Of a stretch of DNA of 64,000 nucleotides, positions 44,758 through 54,610 are shown one piece after another. The notes beneath the pieces are model-generated. The model saw only the letters and a program-made list of their open reading frames with translations, made no database searches and was not told where the DNA came from. The stretch comes from Lachnospiraceae bacterium (GTDB lineage Bacteria > Bacillota > Clostridia > Lachnospirales > Lachnospiraceae): assembly GCA_017474455.1 (NCBI GenBank), contig JAFVHP010000011.1, positions 124,001 through 188,000 of the forward strand, given 5' to 3'. The translations under genes and the position numbers were made by a program. Positions within the stretch are counted from its first letter, which is position 1, and the number at the start of each line of letters is the position of its first letter.

Positions 44758-47700
44758 ATGATCATTCATGCAAAACAGTATTTTCTCCGGCTGGCCGCCG
44801 CGGTCATGGCACCTGTTGCCGCCATATGGTGTTATTCGGGAAAGCGCGGGAAAGAAATACTGCGTTCTTCTTTCAGGAACGGGTCGCTGATCCTCGTAAC
44901 GGCGCTGTTTTCCGCCGCCTTATTCGCTAACAATATCCATGATTACCAGCAGACGATCGATGATACAGGAATCAATTACCATAGCTTTAACGGCGGATTT
45001 GAAGAAAATGTTGTCCGTTATCTGACAGACCATGGAAAAGAGCTGGCATCCGGTATATTACCCTATCGATATGTTTTCGACGAAGGTATGGGTTATACCT
45101 ATTATAATTTTGCGATGGCGAACGGGCTTCCTGCTGTAAGCTCCTTTACCAGTGCTCCGCATGCTTCGGTCTTTACTTTCTGGAATGCTGTGGGGATCGG
45201 CAGAAGCAACATGACCAGACTGTGGTCAAAAGGTGCAGAAGAACTCCTGGGCGCCGGTTATATCGTTTCCATGACGCCAAAAGAAGAAGCAAGATATCAG
45301 CTGACCAAACAGTATACAAATTCCAACGGACAGGAATTCTGGCTGTACAGGGACAGCTGTGCCATGCCTATGGGAGCTTTCTTTACTGATACGCTTACAA
45401 GGAATGCGTTTGAAAAGTTATCCGGTCTTTCGCCAAAAGTCAGACAGGATGATGAGGTAGATAATATTGCTGCGGCAGCAATGATGAAGTATATCGTGAT
45501 CGGTGAAAAAGACGAACAGATCATCAGGGATGCCGGACTGACTTTGCCGGAGACTGATATGACAGTATATGAACAGTTGATGCGGGATCTGACTTTTGAT
45601 GATGAATATATGGAGGGTCTGGTCCGGTCACACAGCTATGCCCGTGATCTTACCGCTGAAGGAAAAGAGATCACTTGCCGTATGGATGCGGCATCAGATG
45701 GCCTGCTTTTATTCCAGGTCCCCTTTGATACCTGCTGGCACGCTTATGTGGATGGAGCCGAGACCGGGATCATCAACGACAACGGTCTGATAGCAGTACC
45801 TGTAAAAGAAGGAGAGCATCAGGTCACGATGCGTTATATTTATACACCACTGATCGCCGGCAGCGTGATCTCGATCATCGGTATCCTGCTGTTTTTACTG
45901 TATCTGATGAGCGGAAAACTGAAGAAGATGCTGAAAGCCGGCATAAAGACTGCGGTACTGACATCGGCTGTTCTGGTTTTAGCCTGCACGTTGTATCCGG
46001 TGTCTTCAGTCCGCGCGGAGGAGACTGATGATCCTCAGTATACGGAAATGGAAGCTGATCACTCGTCGGAGCCTGAAGCAGAAGAGATCGTCCCCGAAGC
46101 ATATGAAGAGACATCTGTAATACCTGAAGATTTAGACGCGGAAACGGATCTGTTTTCCGATTATGTCGACCACATCGTTTCTGAGAAGATCAAAGAGGCG
46201 CATCCATCCGGTCTTCTTTATGCGCCCCGCCGGAGTTATCTGGACGGGATCAATTATGCAGTTTACAGCAAGGTACTGCAGCAGATCGCTGATGCGGCAG
46301 CCGGGAATAAGGACAGTACCCGGTTCGTGATCGATCTGACAGATTATTTTGAAGTGACCGGTACGTATATAAAACTGACCGATCTGGGTCTGTCGAACAG
46401 TGCGACCTACAGTGAAGTTGCCGCCTGGATGGGGTTTGATCTGCAGAAGATCCTGAACAGCCTCCTGGCGGACTGTCCGTACGAGCTTTACTGGTTCGAC
46501 AAGACCAAAGGAATCGCCAATGCATATCCCTTTACCATCGGAAGCGGAGGCAGTACCAGATATCTTAAATATTCTGCCGATATGACGCTCAGTTTTTATG
46601 TGGCGCTGGATTACAGCCAGAATCTTGCGACGGGGACATTCGACCTCAATGCGCAAAAGTGCGGAGCCGCGTCATCAGCCCTGGATACGGCTAAAATGTA
46701 TGCTGATAATGCGGCTTCGATGACGGATCTTGAAAAGCTGAATTATTTCCATGATACGATTCGTTCTATCACAACGTATAACAACGCTGCAGCATCTGAT
46801 ACAAATATTGTCTACGGGGATCCCTGGCAGCTGATCTATGTTTTTGATAACGATCCGTCGACGACCGTCGTCTGTGAAGGCTACGCCAAGGCGTTTAAGC
46901 TTCTGTGCGATCTGTCTGATTTTTCCAGCCCCCTGATAGAGACCTATATTGTTTATGGAAAAATGTTTTACGCCGCGTCCAGCGCAAATCATATGTGGAT
47001 CGTCCTCCGTATGGATGACGGACGCAATTACAATGTGGATCCCACGAACGATACTTCGCTGAAACTGTCAGGCTATTCAGAACGAAGCAGTGACGGCACC
47101 CGTTATGTTTACGGAGCCACCAGTTATATATACAACAGTTATATGTTCACACTGTTTGAGGAAAGCGAACTGGAGCTGTCTCCGACAGCATATTCAGGCG
47201 GTGCCGCCGATGCTTCGATCGCAGTGACCGGTTTACAGCTCGATCTGGGAGAAACCGATACGGTAACCGTCGAATATGGTGAACAGTACCAGCTGATCGC
47301 CAGAATACAGCCTTCGGATGCCACTGACCAGCGGGTCACATACCGGATCGGTGATACCGGTATAGCGGCTGTGGATGAAGACGGATCTATTACAGGACTG
47401 ATGCCCGGGGAAACGACAGTTACTGTCATTACAAATGACGGCGGGTATGAAGCTTCCGCGGCAGTCAGGGTCGTTACCGATTCCGGGATCGAACCGGGCC
47501 AGGGGCAGTATTATACCGCAGCCGGTTCAGGTACAGAGGTATCTTTGTCCTTCTATGGAAAACGTGCATATATGGTCAGCCTGTCTGCGGCGGACCCTGC
47601 CATAGCGGAGATCTTTGACGGGGAAAGGATCGTACAGGGGCAAAATGCTTCATTTACGGTGTGCGGCCTGAGGGAAGGCAGCACCGACCTGTCTGCAAAG

Positions 47701-48906
47701 CTCCTGGACAGTGCGGGGGTCGTCCTTGCTGAATCTTCTTTCAGCCTTCACGTGGAAGGATCGGACTATTATATCGAAACTTCACCGGATCCTGTACAGC
47801 TCGAATGCGGAAATAAACAGACAGTCAGTTTTACCTATGGCGGGATGGGCGCAGCGGGATGCAGCGCGGAACTGACGCTTACAGGAGGTCTTCTGGAGGG
47901 TTTCCCGCAGGTCCTTGATATGACTTCCGGCAGCGGAAGCTTTACGGGCTTAATTACATCGGGAAGTGAAGCGGGTGACGGGACGCTGAGACTGATGCTC
48001 ACCGATAAATACGGGAATGAACTGTACAGCAAAACCTTTCCCGTGCATGCAGCTTTACCCGAAATGAAAAACGGCTGGTATTATGAACAGGATAATTATT
48101 ACTGGTATGAGAAAGGAGTAAAACAGGGTACTGCGGGACGCGGAAAGGAGATCTATTTCAGCGGCTCAGGAGAACTGTCCAATCCCGGGAATTTCAGTGC
48201 GGGCTGGTATTGGCTGGATGCGGTCCAGGGAGGCGCAAGAGCGGTCAGCAAGGATGTGTATCAGGAATCCTTGGCGGGCAAATGGGCAGACCGTTCTGAC
48301 GGCACCGGCAAATGGGTGCGTTACGGTCCGGATGGCATCATGATCAAAGGCTGGCAGACTGTTTCCGGCAGAACATGGTATTTTGATACAAAATACGGGA
48401 CTATGGCCAAAGGATATGCTTCTATTGAAGGGATCGAATACTATTTTGACCCTAAGACCGGGGTATTGAGCCAGAGCCTCGGCGCTGTGCCAAAGAATGG
48501 CTGGAAACGTGTAAACGGAAAAGATTACTGGTATGAAGATCACCAGCGGCAGGGTGTCAGTATTGCCGCCGGGTATCGAGGCAAGGAGATCTATTTCAGC
48601 GGAAAACAGGGGATCGCAAATCCGGACGCTCTTCCGGCAGGCTGGTACTGGCTGGACAATATCTATGGAGGAGCCAAAGCCGCCGGTAAAGAAGTCTACA
48701 TGCCGTATACGATCAACGGTAAAGATAATATCGGGAAATGGGTACGTTATGACAGCACCGGTAAGATGATCAAGGGATGGTATACTGTTTTGGACAGAAC
48801 GTACTACTATGATCCGGTCACAGGTGCCATGTATAAGGGTTCCCGGACGATCGACGGAACAGTTTACCATTTTGATGAAGTGACCGGTGTGCTGACGGGG
48901 GACTGA
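44758..48906 (+). CDS. YfhO C-terminal half fused to transglutaminase-like / Ig-like / wall-binding protein
   Basis: 1382 residues if started at 44758 (weak ribosome binding site). Residues 1-390: the rest of YfhO (final spans, external domain, last span SVISIIGILLFLLYLM). Residues 391-421: MLKAGIKTAVLTSAVLVLAC then TLYPVSSVRAEE, which looks exactly like a secretion signal, so an internal start at 45928 (992 residues) is possible. Then an acidic linker, a transglutaminase-like domain with Cys706 (VVCEGYAKAFKLLCDL), His745 (NHMW) and Asp761 (DPTND), a BIG2 Ig-like domain (near 820-905), another beta domain, and two wall-binding composite repeats (about 1105-1382). Export and wall attachment are likely; substrate unknown. 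Confidence 0.8.
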   Translation: MIIHAKQYFLRLAAAVMAPVAAIWCYSGKRGKEILRSSFRNGSLILVTALFSAALFANNIHDYQQTIDDTGINYHSFNGGFEENVVRYLTDHGKELASGILPYRYVFDEGMGYTYYNFAMANGLPAVSSFTSAPHASVFTFWNAVGIGRSNMTRLWSKGAEELLGAGYIVSMTPKEEARYQLTKQYTNSNGQEFWLYRDSCAMPMGAFFTDTLTRNAFEKLSGLSPKVRQDDEVDNIAAAAMMKYIVIGEKDEQIIRDAGLTLPETDMTVYEQLMRDLTFDDEYMEGLVRSHSYARDLTAEGKEITCRMDAASDGLLLFQVPFDTCWHAYVDGAETGIINDNGLIAVPVKEGEHQVTMRYIYTPLIAGSVISIIGILLFLLYLMSGKLKKMLKAGIKTAVLTSAVLVLACTLYPVSSVRAEETDDPQYTEMEADHSSEPEAEEIVPEAYEETSVIPEDLDAETDLFSDYVDHIVSEKIKEAHPSGLLYAPRRSYLDGINYAVYSKVLQQIADAAAGNKDSTRFVIDLTDYFEVTGTYIKLTDLGLSNSATYSEVAAWMGFDLQKILNSLLADCPYELYWFDKTKGIANAYPFTIGSGGSTRYLKYSADMTLSFYVALDYSQNLATGTFDLNAQKCGAASSALDTAKMYADNAASMTDLEKLNYFHDTIRSITTYNNAAASDTNIVYGDPWQLIYVFDNDPSTTVVCEGYAKAFKLLCDLSDFSSPLIETYIVYGKMFYAASSANHMWIVLRMDDGRNYNVDPTNDTSLKLSGYSERSSDGTRYVYGATSYIYNSYMFTLFEESELELSPTAYSGGAADASIAVTGLQLDLGETDTVTVEYGEQYQLIARIQPSDATDQRVTYRIGDTGIAAVDEDGSITGLMPGETTVTVITNDGGYEASAAVRVVTDSGIEPGQGQYYTAAGSGTEVSLSFYGKRAYMVSLSAADPAIAEIFDGERIVQGQNASFTVCGLREGSTDLSAKLLDSAGVVLAESSFSLHVEGSDYYIETSPDPVQLECGNKQTVSFTYGGMGAAGCSAELTLTGGLLEGFPQVLDMTSGSGSFTGLITSGSEAGDGTLRLMLTDKYGNELYSKTFPVHAALPEMKNGWYYEQDNYYWYEKGVKQGTAGRGKEIYFSGSGELSNPGNFSAGWYWLDAVQGGARAVSKDVYQESLAGKWADRSDGTGKWVRYGPDGIMIKGWQTVSGRTWYFDTKYGTMAKGYASIEGIEYYFDPKTGVLSQSLGAVPKNGWKRVNGKDYWYEDHQRQGVSIAAGYRGKEIYFSGKQGIANPDALPAGWYWLDNIYGGAKAAGKEVYMPYTINGKDNIGKWVRYDSTGKMIKGWYTVLDRTYYYDPVTGAMYKGSRTIDGTVYHFDEVTGVLTGD
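48073..48903 (+). repeat. Two composite aromatic wall-binding repeats
   Basis: Each unit of about 130 codons runs YWYE...QG / RGKEIYFS / GWYWLD...GGA / GKWVRY...MIKGW / YYFD..TG. The second unit is close to the second unit of the next gene (KEVYMPYTINGKDNIGKWVR in both). Confidence 0.85.
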
Positions 48907-48949
48907 TCCCGGACAGCCCGCAGGATAGATTACATAAAAGAGGTAAGGA

Positions 48950-51712
48950 ATGTTGAAAAAAGTATTTGTCAGGTCGCTGTCGTTACTGCTTGCAGCTGGT
49001 CTCGCCATACTGCCGGCGGGACAGAGTTTATCCGTAAGAGCGGAAGAAGGTTCCGTGCCAGCTGCGGAGACTGAAGAAACTGTAATCGTGCCGCCTGAAG
49101 AAGAGGAAACTCCCGCTCCGGGAGAGACTGTGTCACTGCCTGAAGCAGATCCTGATGAATTGACCGAGGATACTGAACAGCCGGAGACAGTTGAAGATGA
49201 GCCGGAAGATGAAACCGCACTGCCTGAATTACCTGCGGCAGAAGAACTGACGGAGGAAAATGTTCCGGAACAATATGAACAGCCTGCTGATGTATCGCCA
49301 TCCGATGGATCAGAGTCGGAAGAGAATGCAGCAGAAGAACAGCCGGGCGAGACCACGGGGGCCGCTTTTGAGACAGCGGATACAATGATCGAAACATCAG
49401 ACGAGGCTCCGGAAGAAGAGACGGAAGAGAACGATACGCCGGAAGAAACTGTTGAGGAGTCCGAAAGATCAGAGCAGGAGAGCCTGCCGATCGAAGATGA
49501 GCTGCATACCTTTGGCGCACCGGAGGGACTGCCGGACAATGATGATCTGTTTGCGGATTATTTCGATGTGTTATGCCGGCAGGAGATCGATGTTGCCCAC
49601 CAGAAAGAGACCGAGCCGGCTTATGCGCCGCGAAGGAGCACGCTGACGGGCATGAACCTGTACCTGTATGACAGGTTTCTTCCCCTGATCGAGAGCGTCG
49701 CGGCCGGTACCAGGACCAGTACCAGGCTGACTGTCTCTTTAAAAGATTATTTTAAAGTCAACGACAGCTATTATGACTACTATGCTGATCCGGCTGACCT
49801 GGGCCTTCCTTCCGGGATCACAGCCAGCGAGCTGGCGGCACGCCTTGATTTCGATGCTGATACTGTAATCGCGGCACTGTTGTATGACTGCGCCTATGAG
49901 ATGTACTGGTACGACAAAACAGTCGGGGGAAGCTATATGTATCCCTTCGTTGTCAGCGACGGCATGGTCGGCTACAGATCCAGCATGTACATTGAATTCC
50001 CCGTTGCGGCAGCCTACAGTTCTTCGGGTTCGACCGGTACGATCACGACCAGCGCATCCAAATGCAGCGCAGCCACAAGTGCCCTGTCAACAGCCAGAAG
50101 TTATGTGAATAATGCCAGGAATTACAGCGATGTGGAAAAGATCCGGTATTATTACCGGACAGTCTTTAACCTGTCCGATTATAATTACGAGGCGGGGCAG
50201 TCTTCATCGGTTCCCTATGGCGATCCGTGGCAGGTGATCTATCTCTTCGATGGCGATCCAAATACAAAAGTAGTGTGTGAAGGATATGCAAAGGCTTTCA
50301 AATTGCTTTGCGACCTGACGACGTTCAGTAATGATATGTTCGAATGCTATCTTGTCAGCGGTCAGCTCCAGTCACCCTCCGCCAGCGGATCGCATATGTG
50401 GAATATCGTCCGGATGGATGACGGCAGGTATTATCTGGCAGACATCACGAATGATAATGATTCTTATTATGAAATAAGCGGATATACCGGCGTGCTTAAC
50501 AAAGGATACCGGTATGGAAGTCTTTATTATTATTACAGCAGCGACATGTATTCATTGTTCACAAACGGTGAATTAAACATGTCTGCAAGTGCGTACACCG
50601 GTGGATCATCCTCCGCGTCTATACCTGTTACCGGTGTGCAGCTGGATCTCGGCTCATTGAACACGATCACTCTGGGACCGGGCGCGACTTATCAGCTGAT
50701 CGCCAGGGTCCAGCCTTCTGACGCGACTGATCAGAGAGTTACGTACAGTTCTTCCGACACTTCAGTAGCAGCCGTCAGTTCGAACGGTGTGATCACTGCC
50801 GGAAAGATCGGAACCGCCACAGTCACCGTCAGGACTTCACAATACGGGTATACTGCGTCCTGTACGGTCAATGTCAAAAAAGACGGCTGGTATTACGAGA
50901 ACGGCAACTACTATTGGTATGAAAAGGGCGTAAAGCAGGGAACTACAGGCCGAGGCAAGGAGATCTATTTCAGCGCGGCAGCCGGCATTAACAATCCCGG
51001 CGGTTTCCCGGCCGGCTGGTACTGGCTGGATGCTGTCCAGGGCGGCGCCAGGGCAGTCGGCAAGGATGTATACCAGGAATCCAAAGCCGGCATCTGGGCA
51101 GACAGGGCTGACGGGACCGGCAAATGGGTACGTTATGATACTTCCGGCCAGATGGTCAAAGGCTGGCAGACAGTCAACGGGAAGACATGGTATTTTGACC
51201 GGACATACGGGACCATGGCAAAAGGATATGCCTCTGTAGATGGTTATGAGTATTATTTTGATACATCTACCGGCGTACTGAAGCAGAATCTGGGCACCGT
51301 TCCGAAGAAAGGATGGAGAAGGATCGGAGCCAAGGATTACTGGTACGAAAACTACCAGCGCCAGGGTGTGAGCAATGTTAAGGGATACCGCGGCAAGGAG
51401 ATCTATTTCAGCGGTGCATCCGGCATAGCAAATCCCAACGGACTTCCGGCCGGCTGGTACTGGCTGGATAACATCTACGGAGGGGCCAAGGCAGCCAATA
51501 AGGAAGTCTACATGCCCTATACGATCAACGGGAAAGACAACATCGGCAAGTGGGTCCGCTATGACTCGACCGGCCAGATGATCAAAGGCTGGTATCAGAC
51601 AGGCTCAAAAAGGTATTATTACGATCTGACGACCGGAGCCATGGCAAAAGGGTGGAAGCAGATCGGAGATTCCTGGTATTACTTCAATACAACGACCGGG
51701 GTCCTGGAGTAA
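48950..51712 (+). CDS. Secreted transglutaminase-like protein with Ig-like domain and wall-binding repeats
   Basis: 920 residues. Signal peptide (about 1-32, ending LSVRAEE); Glu/Pro/Thr-rich acidic stalk (about 33-185); transglutaminase-like domain with Cys443 (VVCEGYAKAFKLLCDL), His482 (GSHMWNIV) and Asp498 (LADITND); BIG2 Ig-like domain (about 560-643, VTGVQLDLGSLNT); two composite aromatic repeats to the C-terminus. It parallels the preceding protein domain by domain, so the two arose by tandem duplication. AGAGG lies 6 bases before the ATG. Probably processes or cross-links peptides or proteins at the wall; microbial domains of this type can also be peptidases. Confidence 0.88.
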   Translation: MLKKVFVRSLSLLLAAGLAILPAGQSLSVRAEEGSVPAAETEETVIVPPEEEETPAPGETVSLPEADPDELTEDTEQPETVEDEPEDETALPELPAAEELTEENVPEQYEQPADVSPSDGSESEENAAEEQPGETTGAAFETADTMIETSDEAPEEETEENDTPEETVEESERSEQESLPIEDELHTFGAPEGLPDNDDLFADYFDVLCRQEIDVAHQKETEPAYAPRRSTLTGMNLYLYDRFLPLIESVAAGTRTSTRLTVSLKDYFKVNDSYYDYYADPADLGLPSGITASELAARLDFDADTVIAALLYDCAYEMYWYDKTVGGSYMYPFVVSDGMVGYRSSMYIEFPVAAAYSSSGSTGTITTSASKCSAATSALSTARSYVNNARNYSDVEKIRYYYRTVFNLSDYNYEAGQSSSVPYGDPWQVIYLFDGDPNTKVVCEGYAKAFKLLCDLTTFSNDMFECYLVSGQLQSPSASGSHMWNIVRMDDGRYYLADITNDNDSYYEISGYTGVLNKGYRYGSLYYYYSSDMYSLFTNGELNMSASAYTGGSSSASIPVTGVQLDLGSLNTITLGPGATYQLIARVQPSDATDQRVTYSSSDTSVAAVSSNGVITAGKIGTATVTVRTSQYGYTASCTVNVKKDGWYYENGNYYWYEKGVKQGTTGRGKEIYFSAAAGINNPGGFPAGWYWLDAVQGGARAVGKDVYQESKAGIWADRADGTGKWVRYDTSGQMVKGWQTVNGKTWYFDRTYGTMAKGYASVDGYEYYFDTSTGVLKQNLGTVPKKGWRRIGAKDYWYENYQRQGVSNVKGYRGKEIYFSGASGIANPNGLPAGWYWLDNIYGGAKAANKEVYMPYTINGKDNIGKWVRYDSTGQMIKGWYQTGSKRYYYDLTTGAMAKGWKQIGDSWYYFNTTTGVLE
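50884..51709 (+). repeat. Two composite aromatic wall-binding repeats
   Basis: Same two-unit arrangement as at 48073-48903, with the same order of first-type (DAVQGGARAV) and second-type (DNIYGGAKAA) units, then an extra terminal short repeat GWKQIGDSWYYFNTTTGVLE. Confidence 0.85.
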
Positions 51713-51798
51713 ATGCGGCTTGTGTTTTAACTGTGTATAATATTAGCGGGTGTTTCGGAACTGTATACGATTCATAAAAGAAGAAAGGTGTTGATCAG

Positions 51799-53793
51799 AT
51801 GAACAGAAGATCCAAGGTTTTCAGTCGTTTTGCTGTGATCGCCGCTGCAGTCTGTGTTCTGGCCGGCAGTATCAGTCTTTCAGTTTATGCCCTCCATCTG
51901 CAGTGGCTCAGAGAAGGCGGAAAGGCGTACTGGTATGAGCATGATGTAAGGCAGGGGACAAAGGGTGATCCCAAAAACATCATCGATGCCAAGTACGGTG
52001 GAGAACGCGGCCGGGAGATCTATGACCCGAACTCAAACGGCTGGTACTGGCTGGATGCTGTTTATAATGGCGCGAAAGCGGAGAATAAGGAAGTCTGGAT
52101 CCCTTATATTTATCAGCAGGAGAGAGACTTTAATAACGGATCAAAACTGTTATGGACCGATGAGCAGATCGTTGCGAATGCCAGGGCGAGCGGCGATATG
52201 GCCGGGCAGGTAGAAAGTGCGATCCGCAACAATAAAGGCAAATGGGTCAGATATAACAGTTCCGGTGCCATGGTCAAGGAATGGTATACAGTCACCGGGG
52301 ATCAGGTGTTCATTTATCCCGCGCAGGCCGGAAACATCTATTATTACGATAAAAAGACCGGACTGATGGCGAAGGGCAGTACAGTTATCGGCGGCAAGTC
52401 CTATCATTTTAACGAGTCAACAGGCGTCAGGGACGGTCTGGCCGATTCCATTACGGTCTCCTCCAGTCTGCCTTCCAATGTTATCAACGCGCTTGATTAC
52501 GGCGCTGTTCCGGGGGACGACAATGAAGACAGCGAAAGCATCAACGCGGCTTTGAATGCTGCCTATTATTCGGAAGGAATCGATACGGTCTATGTACCGG
52601 CCGGCAGATATCTGATCAGGACCCTGCCCGGAATCGCATTTTTCGGCATCAGCAATGTGAATCTTGTCATGGATCCTAATGCAGTCCTGGAAGTGATGGC
52701 AACAGATCAGTCGAACTATCACGTTATCACACTCTACGATGCCAGCAACATCAATATCGTCGGCGGCAGGATCGAAGGCGAGCGCGATAAACACAAAGGT
52801 ACGACCGGAGAATGGGGGCATGGGATCGGTATTTACGGCAGCAGCAATGTTACCGTATCCTACTGCGATATCAGGGCCAACTGGGGTGACGGAATTGCTA
52901 TCGACGCTCTCGACCCTGAAGATCCTTCCAGCAAAGGCTGCAACAATATTAAGCTCAGACACTGCTATATTGATGACAACTGCAGAACGGGTGTATCTCT
53001 GGTAAAAGGAGATAATATTACAATTGACAGCTGCACGATCAACATCACAAACAGAGCAGGTAAAAAGGCTCCGCAGGCCGGTATCAATATCGAGCCGGAC
53101 GGCGATGATAAGCCAGTAGCAATACTTAAGAATATTCGAATCTTGAATACAAAGATCACAAGTCCTATCCGCGGTGATTATTGGGGGCATGGCATGTGCT
53201 TCAGGACCCAGGATTATGGGAATAATACGGGTATCATTACAGCTGACGGTGTTACGATCAGCGGCTGTGTATTTAACGGTGACTGCGGCAACTATTCGGC
53301 ACGGAATATGATAGTCGAGAATACGACCGTCAGCGGAACATTCTATATGAGGCAGAATATGTCTACGAATATTAGCGGCAATTGCAATATCGCTATAAGG
53401 TATCCCTTCAATTACTGGACACCGGATTTGTTCGGACTGGTGCCTTCTGAAGATACGGAAGCAGTTCCTGAGATGGAAACAGCACCGGAACCTGAAGTAA
53501 TGCCTGAACCGGAAGCGCAGTCCGAGTTCACCCCGGAACCGGAAGCAATACCTGAACCTGAGTACATCCCTGAGCCGGAAACAGCGCCGGAGCCGGAGTA
53601 TATCCCTGAACCGGAAACAACACCTGAGCCGGAAGCAGTTCCTGAACCTGAAGTACTATCTGATCCGGAAACAGTTCCGGTACCTGAGGTGGTCCCTGAA
53701 CCTGAAGTACTACCTGATCCGGTGCCGGTCGATGAGATTCCTCCGGCAGAAGATACACCGCCGGCTGAAGGTGAATGGCAGGGCGGAGAATGA
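51799..53793 (+). CDS. Secreted beta-helix protein with N-terminal wall-binding repeat
   Basis: 664 residues; AGAAAGG before the ATG. Signal peptide (about 1-32, ...SLSVYA). One wall-binding unit (about 33-210: AYWYEHDVRQG, GWYWLDAVYNGAKAENKEVW, GKWVRYNSSGAMVKEW), here with an inserted charged helix. Then a pectate-lyase-superfamily beta-helix (about 228-545; ALDYGAVPGDDNEDSESINA, DTVYVPAGRYLI, INIVGGRIEGERD, HGIGIYGSSNVTVSYCDIRA). The C-terminus is a Pro-Glu-rich tail with no LPXTG motif. Probably a surface polysaccharide lyase, hydrolase or epimerase; residues for one class could not be assigned. Confidence 0.85.
   Translation: MNRRSKVFSRFAVIAAAVCVLAGSISLSVYALHLQWLREGGKAYWYEHDVRQGTKGDPKNIIDAKYGGERGREIYDPNSNGWYWLDAVYNGAKAENKEVWIPYIYQQERDFNNGSKLLWTDEQIVANARASGDMAGQVESAIRNNKGKWVRYNSSGAMVKEWYTVTGDQVFIYPAQAGNIYYYDKKTGLMAKGSTVIGGKSYHFNESTGVRDGLADSITVSSSLPSNVINALDYGAVPGDDNEDSESINAALNAAYYSEGIDTVYVPAGRYLIRTLPGIAFFGISNVNLVMDPNAVLEVMATDQSNYHVITLYDASNINIVGGRIEGERDKHKGTTGEWGHGIGIYGSSNVTVSYCDIRANWGDGIAIDALDPEDPSSKGCNNIKLRHCYIDDNCRTGVSLVKGDNITIDSCTINITNRAGKKAPQAGINIEPDGDDKPVAILKNIRILNTKITSPIRGDYWGHGMCFRTQDYGNNTGIITADGVTISGCVFNGDCGNYSARNMIVENTTVSGTFYMRQNMSTNISGNCNIAIRYPFNYWTPDLFGLVPSEDTEAVPEMETAPEPEVMPEPEAQSEFTPEPEAIPEPEYIPEPETAPEPEYIPEPETTPEPEAVPEPEVLSDPETVPVPEVVPEPEVLPDPVPVDEIPPAEDTPPAEGEWQGGE
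53456..53718 (+). repeat. Pro-Glu repeat tail
   Basis: About 15 imperfect copies of a six-codon unit of the type PEPE(x)(x), with variants PEPETA, PEPEYI and PEPEVL. Likely an extended, disordered, negatively charged spacer. Confidence 0.85.
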
Positions 53794-53797
53794 TCCG

Positions 53798-54457
53798 TCA
53801 GAGTGCTTCTTTGGCGGCTGACAGCCGCATTTCGAACAGGCGGGTAAAATCCGTCAAGTCATGAAGCCCGGCGGGGATCCCTTCGGAAGTAAGATACGGC
53901 GTCTCATAAAAGACTTTTATAATGAATGAACTGAGGGCGGAAGCATAGCTTCCGTCCCTGTTTTTTACAGCGGACTCTTTAGCCCTGAGAATAAAGCTGT
54001 GCCAGGATGTAATGAAAGATGTATAGCGGCTGATATCGCTGATCCCCAGCCAGTCGCTGATGCGTACTTTCGAAAGCGTCTTCCGGGGGCAGGCATCTTC
54101 GACGATAAAGTACCTGAAGCTGCCGTCCGTGTATTCCCTGCCCAACGGAAAGAGCCGGCACAGTCCGGGCCGGCAGTCATGGATACTGCATTCCATGGAT
54201 TCGGAAAGGAAACGGCACCGGCTGTCCGTGCCGCCCATGGAAAGGTGGGGGAGTACGATCCCGTCTTCCGCATGCAGTCCGATCATATCAGCAGAGAGCA
54301 GACCGCTGAAACTCTTTCCGGTCTTTACCGACAGCATGTGGAGATCGAAGGGATCGAGCCTGACCGACTCACCCATATCGATGCAGCATCTGCCGCAGCC
54401 TTTGCAGTCCGGACTGGCAATACGCGCCATTTCGCTGTGTTCATACATTCTTTTCAT
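53798..54457 (-). CDS. YkgJ-type cysteine cluster protein
   Basis: 219 residues if started at 54457; ATGs at 54496 and 54448 are alternatives, none with a clear ribosome binding site. CKGCGRCCIDMGESVRL near the N-terminus and CSIHDCRPGLCRLFPLG in the middle form the zinc- or iron-binding cluster of the YkgJ/UPF0153 family. Function unknown. It is the only minus-strand gene in the surface region and converges on the beta-helix gene with a 4-base gap. Confidence 0.82.
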   Translation of the reverse strand: MKRMYEHSEMARIASPDCKGCGRCCIDMGESVRLDPFDLHMLSVKTGKSFSGLLSADMIGLHAEDGIVLPHLSMGGTDSRCRFLSESMECSIHDCRPGLCRLFPLGREYTDGSFRYFIVEDACPRKTLSKVRISDWLGISDISRYTSFITSWHSFILRAKESAVKNRDGSYASALSSFIIKVFYETPYLTSEGIPAGLHDLTDFTRLFEMRLSAAKEAL

Positions 54458-54553
54458 AATCGTGAGGATAGCAGAAGAAATGAAAGCCTGCAACATTTAC
54501 GGCCCGCGCAGGAACGGATGATGATTCGGAACTTGCGCCATTATATGGTAAAA

Positions 54554-54580
54554 TTAACATAAGTATGGGCTCATTATAAT
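54554..54580 (+). promoter_or_regulatory. Candidate promoter of the rubredoxin-flavoprotein gene
   Basis: TTAACA (54554-54559), 15 bases, TATAAT (54575-54580), 30 bases before the start. Short spacing but a perfect -10. Confidence 0.5.
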
Positions 54581-54610
54581 AGCCCCTGGATATGCACGGA
54601 GGTAACGGAT

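Noticed and set aside
48166..49539. 457-codon Ser-rich minus-strand ORF
   Set aside because: Antisense of the acidic Glu-rich stalk and wall-binding repeats; no supporting start or family.
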